A stretch of DNA of 64,000 bases from Adineta ricciae (Eukaryota; Rotifera; Eurotatoria; Adinetida; Adinetidae), in contig CAJNOJ010000080.1 of NCBI GenBank assembly GCA_905250025.1, positions 310,001 to 374,000 of the forward strand, read 5' to 3'. The translations under genes were made by a program, and so were the position numbers. Each line of letters begins with the position of its first letter. Position 1 is the first letter of the stretch. Shown here piece by piece: positions 12,701-24,821 of the stretch. Under the pieces are notes generated by a model. It did no database searches and was not told where the DNA came from. It was given only the letters and a program-made list of their open reading frames with translations.

Positions 12701-14163
12701 AGGTTCTTGCTTTCGGAGAGAGAAAGAGGGAAATTACGTTTGTCCATTTGTACAACCAGCCGCGTAGTTCGTCTTTTCCGTTAGCGACCGACGGGGTTGT
12801 CGATTGCATATTCAATGGCTGTTGAGAGAATGCATGAGGTTGAACGATACCTGTGCCAGCCGAATTCGTTAGATTTTGCATAGTTGGTGTTGAACCATAT
12901 GATAGAGCAAATTGTGGACGAGTATCTATTTCGAACGAAGAGGTCAAAATATGTGAGACAACGTGTACGTTCTGATTATTTACTGGAATCTGTTTTTATG
13001 GGATTATCAGTTGTGGAGCGCTGTGTATTGGGAAAAGTTGCTAACGATGAGATCGTCGCATTCGAATTGCTTGATTGTTTCGTTCGATTAAAAACTTGTG
13101 ACGAAGCACTCGACGCAGGGTTTTCGTCGATCGTATCTATGAAAAGACAAAACAAAGATGAAAATTTGCATGAATATGTTGTTTTTCTTTTGTTAGTGAG
13201 CAAAGTGATAGCACATGCATCCAAGCAGCTGTTGTGCTGATTCTATTGAATCATTGTATTCTCCTAAGTTATTGAGCGAGATAAATTTGTTATCTCTTCT
13301 CTTCGTACGATCCACTCTGCTCTCTTGTTTTTGTCGTTATGGTTATTTGTTATTAAATTCATTATGGTTGAATTGTTATGTCAAAAATGGTCTAGTACAT
13401 TTTTGTCGAACAGACAACTAAACTGTTGATTGAGAAGACCAGAGAAGGAAAACAAGCACGTTTAAGTTCAGAAAGCAAGTTATTTTTAATAAAAAGATCA
13501 AGATAGAGTGACAAACTCGAAGTAAAATCGATCTAACTGATCAATGGTGATGTCTATTGTCAGAGATAAAGTTCAATCGAGTAGAAAGCAAAAGAAGAAA
13601 AAGATACTTAAACACATACGAGGATGATGACTGGCATCGTATGAATGTCGTTTTCGATGTATTCGAGTAAATGACGGTCGACATCTCGAGACAATTTCGC
13701 GCATACGATGCGGCATGTATATCGGATGATTATTGAAAAGAAAAGAATGAATGCAACAACGAAAAGCACACGAGTCAAAACACTAACGAAAGAAAAGAAG
13801 AAAAAATAGACAGAACCAATGCTGTACACATCACAACGTAAATAAGTCGAATACGGACTCGAAAAAAAGGAACAAAAAGAAAGAAAGAACATATTTCATT
13901 CGAAATAAAAACACGTACAAGATTAAAAAGGTTACAAAGCGATATATTAGACTATTAAGAGGTTAGACATTGATAAGAATACGAGTTAAGCATGACTGAT
14001 TTGTTAGTATATAGTTAGAAGAAGATGTGTTCATACCAGAGATGTGCATTGCTGGTTGAGTATCATTGGCAGAACGCTCTTTTGAGCGCGATGTGATACG
14101 CATACTATTTTTAATATCATCTTTTAGCTGCCGAGCAGCATCTCTTGCGCGATGTGCTGCCAT
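9721..14163 (-). CDS. OSBP: Oxysterol-binding protein (12 exons, 932 aa)
   Basis: Exons 14163-14037, 13136-12984, 12925-12738, 12677-12095, 11871-11547, 11493-11360, 11294-11141, 11090-10786, 10726-10604, 10545-10442, 10384-10237 and 10175-9721 join in frame. Order: a Ser/Asn-rich start (about 1-140), PH domain (about 148-240, GWLYKWTNYLKGYQKRWFVL), coiled region, FFAT motif (EEFYDAIDD, about 440-448), acidic linker, and the ORD lipid-transfer domain (about 550-932) with the signature EQVSHHPPA and the pocket stretch KPFNPLLGETFE. OSBP moves cholesterol from ER to trans-Golgi in exchange for PI4P: the PH domain binds Golgi PI4P and the FFAT motif binds VAP proteins on the ER. All of these parts are present, so the protein should work normally. 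The first intron (14036-13137, 900 bp) is far longer than the others and may carry regulatory sites. Close similarity to vertebrate OSBP runs through nearly the whole length after the PH start. Confidence 0.96.
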
Positions 14164-14431
14164 AGAGGTCTGTCTGACTAAGATTAAACGAATTATAGAA
14201 ACGAAATGAACAGCGAGTGAAGAATGTGTCGGTCATTTCGTGCGAACGTTACGAAAAAAGGAAATTTCACTTACTGAGTTATATATAGATATAAAATACA
14301 ATAAGTTAATCTAGAAATGAAAAACAAAACCTTTATCTTTCATTGTCATCACTGCGTGATGATTTTTCTCTTCAGCTGGTTTTTTTAATCAATAAATAAA
14401 ACAAAGATATAGAAAACAACGCTAAACTATA

Positions 14432-15544
14432 TTAGGGAGATACAGGTGCTAATTTCTTCTTATTCAATACTGATGATGCTGGTTCTTTGTCTTCATCAAC
14501 CATGACCTGGATTAAAGAAAGGTTAATCATAGCAAATGAAATACAATCAAGAAAATTTTACTCGATCGACTCGATGCTTGTAAATTCGACCATCACCTCG
14601 AACATAAAACGTGGACAGACCATCGACATGTCTGAAAGAGAAGATCAAGAATGGTGGAATTTGAATGAATCAGATTGACATATTTACTCAATATAATCAC
14701 GAATGTTTCCAGATACATCTCTTGGTTTTCTCCAGCCTTTGAGAACTCCAACAAATGATTTATTGGATAGACCGGAAATTCGCCATCGGACTTTAACACA
14801 GTTTGATTCTTCATCAATCGTTGTGTTTAGCAAATGTACAGTGACATTCATCAATTTAAAATTTAGCTTTGTTCGAATCCAGAACATGGCGAGCGCATAA
14901 CCACCTACTCCTCTACGAGGAAAAATTCAGGTTAAAACTTCATCGAACCAAAATATTTGACTTGAAAATAGACATATGACAATCTGTTTTATATTCAAAC
15001 AATTTCTAATCATGCATTCATTTGTCATATGTCTATTTTCAATCACACATACATTGCCTACTTGATGACTTTGGGTGGATTGTCATAGTAATTTTCGAAA
15101 ATAAGATCAGCTGTGTACAGACCATATGGGTGCATTCGTTTACAAAAATCCGGTAACTAAAAATCAAAGAATTTTCATCGAATGGAAACCAAGCGAATAA
15201 ATATTTACAATTAGTTTTAGCTGTTCTTCAATAAAACGTAAATGTTCAAGTTTTGGCTTATCATTCGGTTTGCCCGGGGGAAATCGTAACGGCGCCTTAG
15301 TATCATATTTTCTTGGCGTTGACGACTTTTGATCAATTCCTGGCACGTGTAGTGTGACGAAACGTTTTTGCTCGTAATGGATCCTAAGCGGATATTGCGT
15401 TACGTTGCACCGAAGATTCGATTGAGATGTTGAAAGTAATCTATGTTCATAATTAATACGTTCAATCGTTGATAGATAACGATATATGGTGTAGAAAGAC
15501 AATTTGAAATACGATCTATTGGATGTTAGCAATAAACAAGACAT
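14432..15544 (-). CDS. C6orf136-like mitochondrial protein, DUF2358 family (5 exons, 266 aa)
   Basis: Exons 15544-15209, 15156-15062, 14912-14688, 14631-14562 and 14506-14432 join in frame to 266 residues. The N-terminus is Arg/Ser/Tyr-rich without acids for about 30 residues, as in mitochondrial presequences. Residues about 110-250 carry DUF2358: DFCKRMHPYGLYTADLIFEN, then KVRWRISGL and HVDGLSTFYVRGDGRIYKH. The family has an NTF2-like fold and no known biochemical role; human C6orf136 is the closest relative I know. Intron 2 (15061-14913) contains a perfect 20-bp hairpin. The gene ends 268 bp upstream of the OSBP start on the same strand. A minus-strand frame upstream (15786-15526) could be an extra 5' exon, but the ATG at 15544 gives a good targeting sequence. 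Confidence 0.88.
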
Positions 15545-16179
15545 ATCTGAAAGAAATATCTAAAACATCCATTTCTCAAAGATCCAGTTGCAATTGAAAC
15601 CCAACAGGAAGTACTCGTTTTTCTCCATCGCAGGAGGAAAGGAAGTAAAAGGTTTCTTTTATAAATTGAATTCTCATAAAAACCTAGCACATACTTAAAT
15701 AAACTTCCTCGACGACGTAACAATAGAATACAATCATAGCAATGCATCTTCAATTCTTCCTCTTTAAAAATTTTCGTTAAAATCAATCGAATTAGGCCGA
15801 GACTGATTCATGAAATATTCCATTGGGCAGACTAAGCAGTCAGTACACGTCGTTTGGAGAGGTTTCATTTAATTCAATAAATAAAAAAAGATGATGATTG
15901 ACAACTATTGTGTTGTTTTATAATACCATCGTACGAGCTGAGAAAACATATCTTTTTTCACCAATCTTGTGACAATCTTACTGACATCTATCGGAAAAGT
16001 AGACTCACTAGAAATAATTTCCGATGAAACTAGATTCAGTGAAATTCTTCGTAAAATTGCAGAAAATATGATTTTCCCGAAAAAATTCAAAATGAAATCT
16101 TCATTGGTCAATTGGACGAACAACAACAACAATATAAAAGAATTGTTTATCGTTATTAATTCTTTTGTTAATCGAATAA
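15545..16179. promoter_or_regulatory. Divergent intergenic region (probable shared promoter)
   Basis: 635 bp separate the starts of the C6orf136-like gene (minus) and the POLE4-like gene (plus), so both promoters must lie here. Overlapping frames on both strands (15969-16268 plus, 16237-15905 minus) match nothing I know and are probably chance. Confidence 0.5.
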
Positions 16180-16464
16180 ATGGCTTCATCAACCGATCAA
16201 ACGAAATCGTCATCAGCACGTTCCTATCAATTACCATTAACGAAAGTCAAATCAATAATAAAGCTTGATGAAAATACACGAATGATCAGTCAAGATAGTG
16301 TTTACATCTTAACATTGGCAACAGAAGAATTCATTCGGATGTTAACGCGTGACGCACATAATTCCATGAAGCAATGTGCATCGAAACGCTTAGATCGCTT
16401 GCACATATTCAGTTCAATAAATACGAACCCAATCTATGAATTTCTCGATGGATCGTTTGATTAA
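16180..16464 (+). CDS. POLE4/CHRAC1-like histone-fold subunit (94 aa)
   Basis: A single exon of 94 residues. A Ser-rich start is followed by a histone fold of the NF-YC/Dpb3 type: QLPLTKVKSIIKLDENTRMI, SQDSVYILTLATEEFIRMLT, KRLDRLHIFSSI, ending EFLDGSFD. The close of human POLE4 is very similar (EFAFLEGTLD), which favours POLE4, the small DNA polymerase epsilon subunit that pairs with POLE3. CHRAC1 has the same fold and the same partner and cannot be excluded. The next gene starts 68 bp downstream on the same strand, with an acceptor-like TTCTAG between them. Confidence 0.85.
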   Translation: MASSTDQTKSSSARSYQLPLTKVKSIIKLDENTRMISQDSVYILTLATEEFIRMLTRDAHNSMKQCASKRLDRLHIFSSINTNPIYEFLDGSFD

Positions 16465-16532
16465 AACTCTTCTTTGTTATTATACTTCACTTGTCAGATA
16501 TTGAATAAATGTTCCTTATGTTCTAGATTTGA

Positions 16533-18727
16533 ATGAAACAGTCATCAACGGCAGCAACTAGCAATCCACCACCTTTACCATTACCACCATCCACACCTGT
16601 CCTAACTCATATTGATAAAGCAGCCAGAAAGCAATTAGATGAACGAGAGAAGCTTTTTCTTCTCTATGAACATGAAGGCAAACTACCTGATTTAATTCCC
16701 GATGTTAGCCATTTACAATCACCACGTCTTTCAACAACCGATCCAAATGCGATCGATCACTACGGTTTTATTCATGAACAACCTATAAAAGCAATGACAA
16801 TCAATGAAAAGAAACAAATACAACAAGAGATCAAACGTAGTGAGCGTTGGAATAAAATGCTAAGAAAATCAAGTCATTCAATCAGTCGAGATAACGAACA
16901 ATTGAGGAGACGAATGTTCAAAGGCTTACCAAGTACATTACGTGGCGCATTCTGGTCCCGGTTATTTGATCTTGATGAGCAATTACGCGTTAACAAAGGC
17001 TACTATGAAATATTGAAAAGAAAAGCTCGTTCATCATCAACATATCTCAGTCAGATCGATTTGGATGTTCATCGGACATACAGAAATCATCAGATGTTTT
17101 GCAATCGATATTGTATAAGACAAAAACATTTATTTTCGATCTTGGCTGCATACAGGTATGTTTGTTGTCGTGACAGGAAGAAGGTCTTTTGCAATTTACT
17201 TTTCCTTTTCAGCGTTTATAATACAGAGATTGGCTATACACAAGGAATGAATCAAATTGTTGCTTTCCTACTTTTCTATTTACCGGAAGAGGAAGCATTT
17301 TGGGCATTTTGTCAATTAATGACTGGCTCACGTTGGATGATGCATGGCTTTTTCTGTCCGGGATTTCCCAAATTATTTCGTTTTCAAGCACAATTCGAAA
17401 AAATTATGAAAAAAATGCTACCGAAAGTCTACAAACATTTTGTTACCTGTCAAGTACAAAGTGATCTCTATACAATACGTTGGTTTATGCTCTGTTACCT
17501 CGGTAAGATGATTAAATGTCGATCTTGATCTGCTGATCAGTACTGAATTCGTTTTTAGATTGCCTACCATTCCCGTTAACGCTTCGCATATGGGATATAT
17601 TTGTGCTAGATGGTGAACAGGTTCTCCTAACAACAGCATTTTGTATTTTACGCATTCATCGAAAGAAACTCTTGCATTTGAAAACGTTTGATAGTATAAA
17701 TTCATTTTTAAAAAATGAGCTGTGTACAAATTTTGCCAATTCATCATTAACCATCGATGAAATTATTGAAGAATATGTTGTTTGCTATGAAAAATTAAAA
17801 CAGAACAACTTATTGGCATTGCCATTGCCAACTGAAAATGAAATTCCGACAAAGCCATTCAATATCTCAATGGGAGACATAACCAAGTTTACAGATAATA
17901 ACTCAAATAAGAATGCCAATTCAGAAGAAACAAGTAAGTCTAAAGGAATTCAACTCTTGACCTTCGCGATAAGAAGAAAGTTTACGATCTGTTGTCAACA
18001 GTATAATAATTCATTTAATCAAGTTTATCAAAAGTTTGTCTTTGAAGACAATCGAAAAAATTTTGATAGACAAGGATGACAGGTCATTAATATAGACTTG
18101 TCAATCTGTAATTTCTTCTGTTGAAAGATTGAAGCACAACTACTCGTAGATGTTGTTACATACGTAATGATTTTTTTTGTTTTAGAAGCAGTTATCTCAA
18201 CGCCCAATAAATCAATGACATCACCACGACTCATCACAAGTCAAATGTCACCGAAAAGTACACCAATACCTGTGACAGAAACTTTTCTTGTCACATCTCT
18301 CGCGCCATTAGCAACAGCTGATGAAGACTCACCATCGATGGTGAATTTACGTGATACATCAATCGAAACGCAATATATGGAAATAAAACGTTTAACGAAG
18401 CCATTTCAAATCCCTGATCAACAATTCTTAACTGAATACGATAGTTGTACAGTGTTATCCAGTGCTGATCAATCACTAAGTGGATATCGACGACGGCAAG
18501 GTCATTTTGGTGATGATGATGATACAATTAGTTCAAAAAGTGATATTATCGATGATGATGAACATGTGCAAATTTCTCACATGATAACCACATCATTCAT
18601 CCATGATGATGATTATGAAAAGTTAAAACGATCTTCATCGTTTTATGATAATGTTATTGATAATGAACAAGTCAATTATCACTATATACGTCCGCAACAC
18701 TATGCATTCGATACCAATATTCGATGA
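16533..18727 (+). CDS. TBC-domain RabGAP, USP6NL/RN-tre-like (4 exons, 609 aa)
   Basis: Exons 16533-17155, 17213-17502, 17559-17933 and 18186-18727 join in frame. A Pro-rich N-terminus and a charged helix precede the TBC domain (about 125-345): KGLPSTLRGAFWSRLF, the arginine finger IDLDVHRT, the glutamine finger GYTQGMNQ, then LPEEEAFWAF, MHGFFCPGFPKL, and WDIFVLDGEQVLL. RN-tre/USP6NL is the nearest family I know; these proteins make Rab5, Rab41 or Rab43 hydrolyse GTP and control endocytosis and Golgi traffic. Both catalytic fingers are present, so GAP activity is expected. The C-terminal 180 residues are Ser/Asp-rich, with acidic runs such as DDDDT, and look disordered. Only 68 bp separate this ATG from the POLE4-like stop. 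Confidence 0.92.
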
Positions 18728-20416
18728 TAGTCACAATTACAGAAAATAAGAATTCACTTACTTTTCACTTTCGTTTTTTTTTTAATATAAAAGTACTTCA
18801 CGTAGAATTAGTAGTGCAAATGCGCGCGGAGCGGTCAAGAAAACAAACAAAATATCATATTTGTTGTTGTTGTTGTTTTTTTGTGTTCCTAAGTGATATC
18901 TATATACATATACATATATACATATTATATTTTGTACGTATAACAGTGAGATTCGCTTCTGCTTCATTTTCTTCTTGTGTTTTTCTCTTTATCTTATACA
19001 ATTTAGTCATACACGGGTATCAGGGAATGAATTCTATTGTTTGCAAAAAAAGCTTTTTCTTTTGAACAGTCGAGTATTTTAGAATCATCAAAAACGTTTA
19101 GATGTGTTTTTTTTGTCTCACTTTCACTCTCACTTCCTTCTTTCGTTTCTTTTTTGTGCCTCCAAGATATTTATATCAATATTATGGTTGACAGATTTTT
19201 ATATCATTGATCTTCATTCGTAAACAAGATTAATAATAATAATAATAAAATTACAACAATAGTCCTTTTTATTTTGTGTTTTAGATTGAAATATTTTTTA
19301 TTTTTGTGCACTGGTTTTATCCAATCAATTGGCAGCAATTGTTCTAGTCCTCTGATATATATTTGATTGATTATTAAAGGTAAGCAAGGGTGATTAGTCG
19401 AGTCTAGAGAAAGGTACTAAGCGCGACGAATGAAACCATCTAATTCGCTGCTAATATTTTCTTTTCGACGGAATTCATGCGATAACTTATGTAAGGAAGA
19501 TTTCGTCATTGGTAAAAACAAAGGTGGATAAGAAGTAAGAGTAAAATGACCAGATGGGTTATTCTGTTTAATGCATTCGGTGAATAAAATGAAAACAAGT
19601 TGTGTTTCCTAACAGCTGATCAGAAATTCTTTTCTTTCTCGCAGTGCATTCGTTTTTATTCATCAGGTTTTTTCCTCTTTGAATATTTTATGTGCGTACA
19701 TTGAAAGTAAATGACACGAAGAGAGAAAGAATGCATTCGATGTAGTGACGAACGATATTGATGATGGTGGCATCAAATGAAGCACGAAATAGCACATAGA
19801 AATGAAATAGGAAGTATCATTGTATGCTATTGATTGAAAAGCAACGAGTAGAGAAATCGGCAGAGGTAGGAGGATGACAATCAGTATCGATGCTGCATCG
19901 ACTACTCTGCTATACGATCCTTATATTTAGACGGTGAGTGAGAGTAGGTCATTAATGTTATACGCACGTTCAACAACTATTTTTTCTTCTGCTCTCTCTC
20001 TCTCTCGCTTTTATTGTCATTCATAGAGAACATCTTTTTTTTTCTTCGTCTTTTTCTTACTCTCGGAAGAGAAAAAACCCGTCGACGAGACGCGTGTGCA
20101 AACAATGTTGTCGTCGTAGTTCAATCGCTCTCTTTCACTCTCTTATGATCGTGTAGCGTGCATGCATACGTATGCACAAGACTCTCTACTATTTGTCGTC
20201 GTATATGTCGGCTGAAATGATTTCTCACTTTGTTGTCAGATTTTGTCTTTAGCTTAAAATAATCATTTGTGACCTTCTTAGTAACCTGAAAACAAAAGAA
20301 ATTCATTAAGAATTCGAAACAACACGCACGCGCCAAATTGATAATCAAAGACAATTTCTAGCAGTAATCTTTTTTGAAAAAACCGTTTTTTTGTAATCAC
20401 ATCTCTTATTATAATA
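18728..20416. other. 3' UTR and CPEB promoter region, no gene seen
   Basis: The first part is T-rich with candidate poly(A) signals (AATAATAAAATTAC near 19240). A (CT)n tract lies near 19992-20010. The rest should contain the upstream region of CPEB. Frames here are short and match nothing. Confidence 0.5.
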
Positions 20417-23247
20417 ATGTATTCCTTGGCTACGGCTGGATCAGCCGCCGCAGCACCGACGATTTCCACCAGGTATTTGTCGTTTATCCATTCTATTTTC
20501 ACTACGCTATTTTCTTAATCCATCTTGAGTGTGATTTAAAACATGTCCTGTCGTATTTCAGGTCTTTCCTCTCACCGGGCTGGTATTCGTATAATCCAAT
20601 GAGTACCGAAAGCTTGACATCGAAACTTCTACTTAATGCAAATACTAGCAATAGTCCATCGACAACGCCAACATCATCATCACCAGTTACAGTCAATGGT
20701 ACTGACCATCATCATCATCAACAACAACAAATGAATGGCAATGGCAATGGAATTCTTAATGATGGAAAATTATCAATAAATTCTTATCAAAACGGTGTAC
20801 TTCCTGATATTCAGGCTACATTCCAAGGTTCATCATGGAGCAATGGTATTGACCCACTGAGTGGTGCATCCGGTGATCACCCATTTGATGTACACAATAG
20901 TGGTCGAATGTTCTCGCCACAGACAACAACGCCACCACCACTTATGGCCATGCAGCAGCAACAACAACAACAGCAACAACTGTCTTATCAACAAGTAAAT
21001 TAGATATTGTACGAGAAATATCAATTGAACTCTTTCTTCCTAGGCAATACAGAGGAGACCGATAACAGCTTCACATAATTTTTCAAATCAAACACTTCGC
21101 AATGGTATTTCAGCTCCACCGTCTCAAGCAGCTCCATCACTAAATGGACGTGGGGCAATACCATCTCCACTGTGGAACAGTCAATATCCACAAACGAATC
21201 TCTCGATGCCGCCATCACATATGCAGCAACAACAACCGCCATCACCTTCATGGAATAACACATCAATTCCGCATGGGTTTCCAGCAACATCGTAAGTTGA
21301 ATTTCTCTTCACTTCATCGATGTTTTGCACTGTTTTCTTATTTACGTAAATCCACAGATCTCGTCGCCCAGTGCCATCATTAACAAATCCAATTGGAAAC
21401 GGTAGTGCAACAGCAAATAATTTAAGTCAAACCTTGATGCTTGGTAATGGTAATCATCCAATGTCTCAAACAAAGAAAACTTCATCATTAAATGCGCAAA
21501 ATAATTTCTTTCCATTTCTTCCAACGTCGTCAACATCAATAACAAATCAAAATAAGTACAACAATATTCAATCGTTATCAACTCAACTTCAACGCGCACC
21601 TGCCATGACAAATTTTATTCCGACACAAAACGGACAATCACCACCTCCTCCACCACCACCACATATGAATGGAAATGATGTTGATCAAAACTTTCCAGCG
21701 ATGAATGTAAGAATCATTTCTCGGTGATGCTTTCCTTTTCTCTATCGACGGTTGTGTTTTAGTCAGCTGATGCTTATGACATGAGTTCATTTCAACAAAT
21801 CATGGATATGATGAGAAATGTTTCAAGCGATGGTGTCAAACGTGTTTATAGTGATGATAGTGGAATGGGAAGTATACTTGATACCGAAAGTTTAATATCG
21901 GTTGGTGGCGGTTGCGGCGGTCCATCATCATCGTCAGCTGGATTATTTGGTTCACCACGTGCAATGTCAATGGATATGAATAAAGAAGAACGTTTTTCAC
22001 GTAAAGTTTTTGTTGGCGGTCTACCACCGGATATTGATGAAGGTAAATATGTCTTGAATATGAATTTGTTTTTACGGAAGTGTGATTAATTGATTGTTTA
22101 GAGGAAATCATTGCCCATTTTCAACGCTTTGGTCCTTTGATTGTTGACTGGCCACACAAACAAGAGAGCAAATCTTATTTTCCGCCAAAGGGTTATGCCT
22201 TTCTAATTTTTACCTATGAACGTTCAGTACAAGAACTAATCGACGAATGTGTTATCGATGATTCCAAACTTTACATGTGTGTTTCGAGTCCAAGTATGAA
22301 AGACAAAGCTGTACAAATACGCCCATGGCTTTTAGCTGATTCGGATTTTGTTATGGATGGTTCGCAACCATTAGATCCAAGAAAAACCATTTTTGTCGGT
22401 GGTGTTCCTCGACCATTGCGAGCGGGTAAGATACTTCGAATTTCTCTGTTTCGTAATTAGAAAGTTTCTGCTCATCTTAGTCGAACTAGCAATGATTATG
22501 GATCGATTATATGGTGGTGTCTGCTATGCCGGTATTGATACAGATCCTGAATTGAAATATCCAAAAGGTGCCGGTCGTGTCGCATTCTCTAATCAACAAA
22601 GCTACATTGCAGCTATATCGGCTCGTTTCGTACAACTACAACATGGAGAGATTGATAAACGAGTATGTTTTATGCCTTTTAATTAGCATTTGACAAGTTT
22701 TTTTCTTTGTGATCGAGAAAGTGTTTGTAGTGCTGAACTTAATAACCTTTTCTTTGTAATGAGATGCTTTCTTGTTGAATGATATTGTCTGTTCGACTAG
22801 ATACTTCAGAAGAACAATTGTGTTAATTAACGTGCGCAATAACGCTTTGAATAGATAATGAATAGATACTTGACGAGACGTTTTAAACACGCACAGAAAA
22901 AATAATAAGTAAATGATGTCTTGAGATTTTCACTGTTAGTACTACGACGCACTCATTAGTATTCCCTTCGAGACAGTTGAGATTGCTTTTTTGGCTGAAC
23001 AGTGCTAATTTGATTTGTTTAGGTGGAAGTTAAACCATATGTTCTCGATGACCAATTATGCGATGAATGTGCTGGTGCACGTTGCGGTGGAAAATTCGCT
23101 CCATTTTTTTGTGCTAATGTAACATGTTTACAATATTATTGTGAAACATGTTGGGCATCGATTCACGCACGTGCCGGTCGTGAATATCACAAACCTTTGG
23201 TTAAAGAAGGAGCTGATCGTCCACGCACATTACCATTTCGTTGGTAG
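20417..23247 (+). CDS. CPEB: Cytoplasmic polyadenylation element-binding protein, CPEB2-4/Orb2 type (8 exons, 698 aa)
   Basis: Exons 20417-20472, 20562-20994, 21044-21291, 21358-21706, 21763-22042, 22102-22425, 22481-22662 and 23023-23247 join in frame. The first 430 residues are disordered, rich in Ser/Asn/Pro with His and Gln runs (QQQQQQQQQ near 155). Then come RRM1 (about 440-525, RKVFVGGLPPDIDE), RRM2 (about 545-620, KTIFVGGVPRPLRA) and the C-terminal ZZ zinc-binding domain (624-698: CDECAGARC, CANVTCLQYYCETCW, EYHKPL). CPEB proteins bind U-rich elements in 3' UTRs and switch translation through polyadenylation; the Orb2 branch also forms memory-related amyloid through its Gln stretch, and a Gln run is present here. 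The RRMs are of CPEB2-4 type. The ATG at 20417 gives an in-phase 19-codon first exon; a longer upstream start is possible. Confidence 0.94.
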
Positions 23248-24617
23248 AGAAAAAGAAATCTATCTATCCTAGATGACTAAATCGATTGTTTTTTTCTGTT
23301 TTCTTTGTCAATGTTGTTATTTGATTATTATCATTCTTGTTTTCTTTTTTTGTTTATTTTCCTATGTTGTAACACATGATTTTTCTACTCTTGTTTTTGT
23401 GTAAATTTCATTCTTTTGTTTGCTCTCTCTCTATCTAACTTTCTTCTTGTGAACACATTTTTGCGCATATGTTCTTTCTTGATTTGTTTCCGTAAGACCT
23501 AGCGCATTTCGAATAAATGTTGTTAGTCTTTTCTTTCTCATTTCTTTCATTGTGGGAGATAAGTCGTTGGATGATCTCGTACTTATTTGTGTTTTTCTTT
23601 CTCTCTCTGATAAATACTTTAGAAAAACCCAAATTTATCTAGCGCGTCTTTGATCTTTTTCGGTTTTCTTTCGTGCAATCTTTCTTCATATATATATATA
23701 TTGGCTTATAAGTCGAATATGATGTATGGTGGTGTTTCTTTCTTGCTTTCCTAAAAGATGATTATCTGTGCTTGGTGAATGATAATATCTTGGAACTTTT
23801 TCTTCTTCTTTAATTGAAGAAAAAAGAAGAATCATTGGATGATTTTTGTTTTCATCTTATTTGTTTCTATGTGTTCGCTTTTTTTTCGTTTATTTTGTAC
23901 ACAAGTTTTATTTTGTATGAGTTTTCTCTATTCATTCATCTCAGCTTTTGTTTTTTTTTCTTTTGTCATATCTCTCTAGTGGGCAGCATTCTCTCAGCGT
24001 TGTTATTGTTATTGGTGTCATTATTTAACCTGTTCATCATCAACACATTCTTCTGCGTTTTTTTTTTGATATTCGATTATATTTTTTGTTTATTTATTTT
24101 TTATTCTATCATCATGATCATCGTTATATCAGACCGTGAAGAAAAAATCTAACAAATGACATGATTCGAGAAAGAGCACAACTTTCCGGTGGAGTCGCTC
24201 TCTCCATATTTTGTACCTTCAAATAAAACAGGCAATTTGGCGCGCAGATCTTCTTCTAACTAATAAACCAAACGCTTGTCACTATGTTTGTGGAACCTTT
24301 CTTATACTTTCATTTGTTTTTCTTCTCTCATTTTTTTATATATTACACACACATACATTCGTTGGTCTTTTCGTTTCTTTTTTTGTCTCTTTCTCTATCT
24401 CTCCCTCCTTCGCTTCATGATCCATCTTTGATTGTTGTCATTTTTTTTTAATTCGTACTTTTTTGTTGTGCTGAACTATTACTACTTATTTCTTTTTTCT
24501 TTTTGTTGGAATAAAAATCAAGAGAATACAAAAGAAAAGTACTTCCATGTTTCAATCGGACCTTCAACTAAACTTTGACTTGTATTGCTGCCTTGTAGAT
24601 TTTTCAAGAAACAAACC
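23248..24617 (+). other. Long T-rich 3' region of CPEB and TOMM7 5' region
   Basis: About 1.4 kb with many T and TTCTT runs and a short (TA)n at 23689-23700. It is most likely a long CPEB 3' UTR. The spacer ends with an acceptor-like CCTTGTAG at 24592-24599 just before the TOMM7 ATG, which could be a 5' UTR intron end or a trans-splice site. Confidence 0.45.
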
Positions 24618-24821
24618 ATGCTCGCGAGATCACCGAATGCAGCATCTCGTAATGGCAAGAAATCTGATCATATCAAACGACGTCTTCAATCGGTATTTGG
24701 CTATACTCCATATGCGATTTATTTCGGTTTTGTTCCGTTAGTGATTTATTTGGGAATGAGGCTTGGACCGGACCCAGGCACACCCGAATTTTCATTGGCA
24801 AATTTATTACCGATTGGTTAA
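24618..24821 (+). CDS. TOMM7: TOM complex subunit Tom7 (67 aa)
   Basis: A single-exon 67-residue protein with the small-Tom signature: a basic stretch (KRRLQSVFGYTPYAIYFG), one membrane helix (FVPLVIYLGMRLG) and the conserved DPGTPEFSLANLL. Human Tom7 has the same order (GFIPLVIYLGFKRGADPGMPEPT). It sits in the mitochondrial outer membrane and adjusts assembly of the TOM import channel, and in animals stabilises PINK1. The N-terminal extension (MLARSPNAASRNGKK) is longer than in vertebrates. The ATG is preceded by a splice-acceptor-like TTGTAG. Confidence 0.93.
   Translation: MLARSPNAASRNGKKSDHIKRRLQSVFGYTPYAIYFGFVPLVIYLGMRLGPDPGTPEFSLANLLPIG

Noticed and set aside
13608-13892. 94-codon frame in the first OSBP intron
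   Set aside because: Hydrophobic and Phe/Ser-rich because of T-rich intron sequence; no start context or homology.
15905-16268. Overlapping frames on both strands between the C6orf136-like and POLE4-like genes
   Set aside because: Each is partly antisense to the other and to the POLE4-like start; no domain is recognisable.
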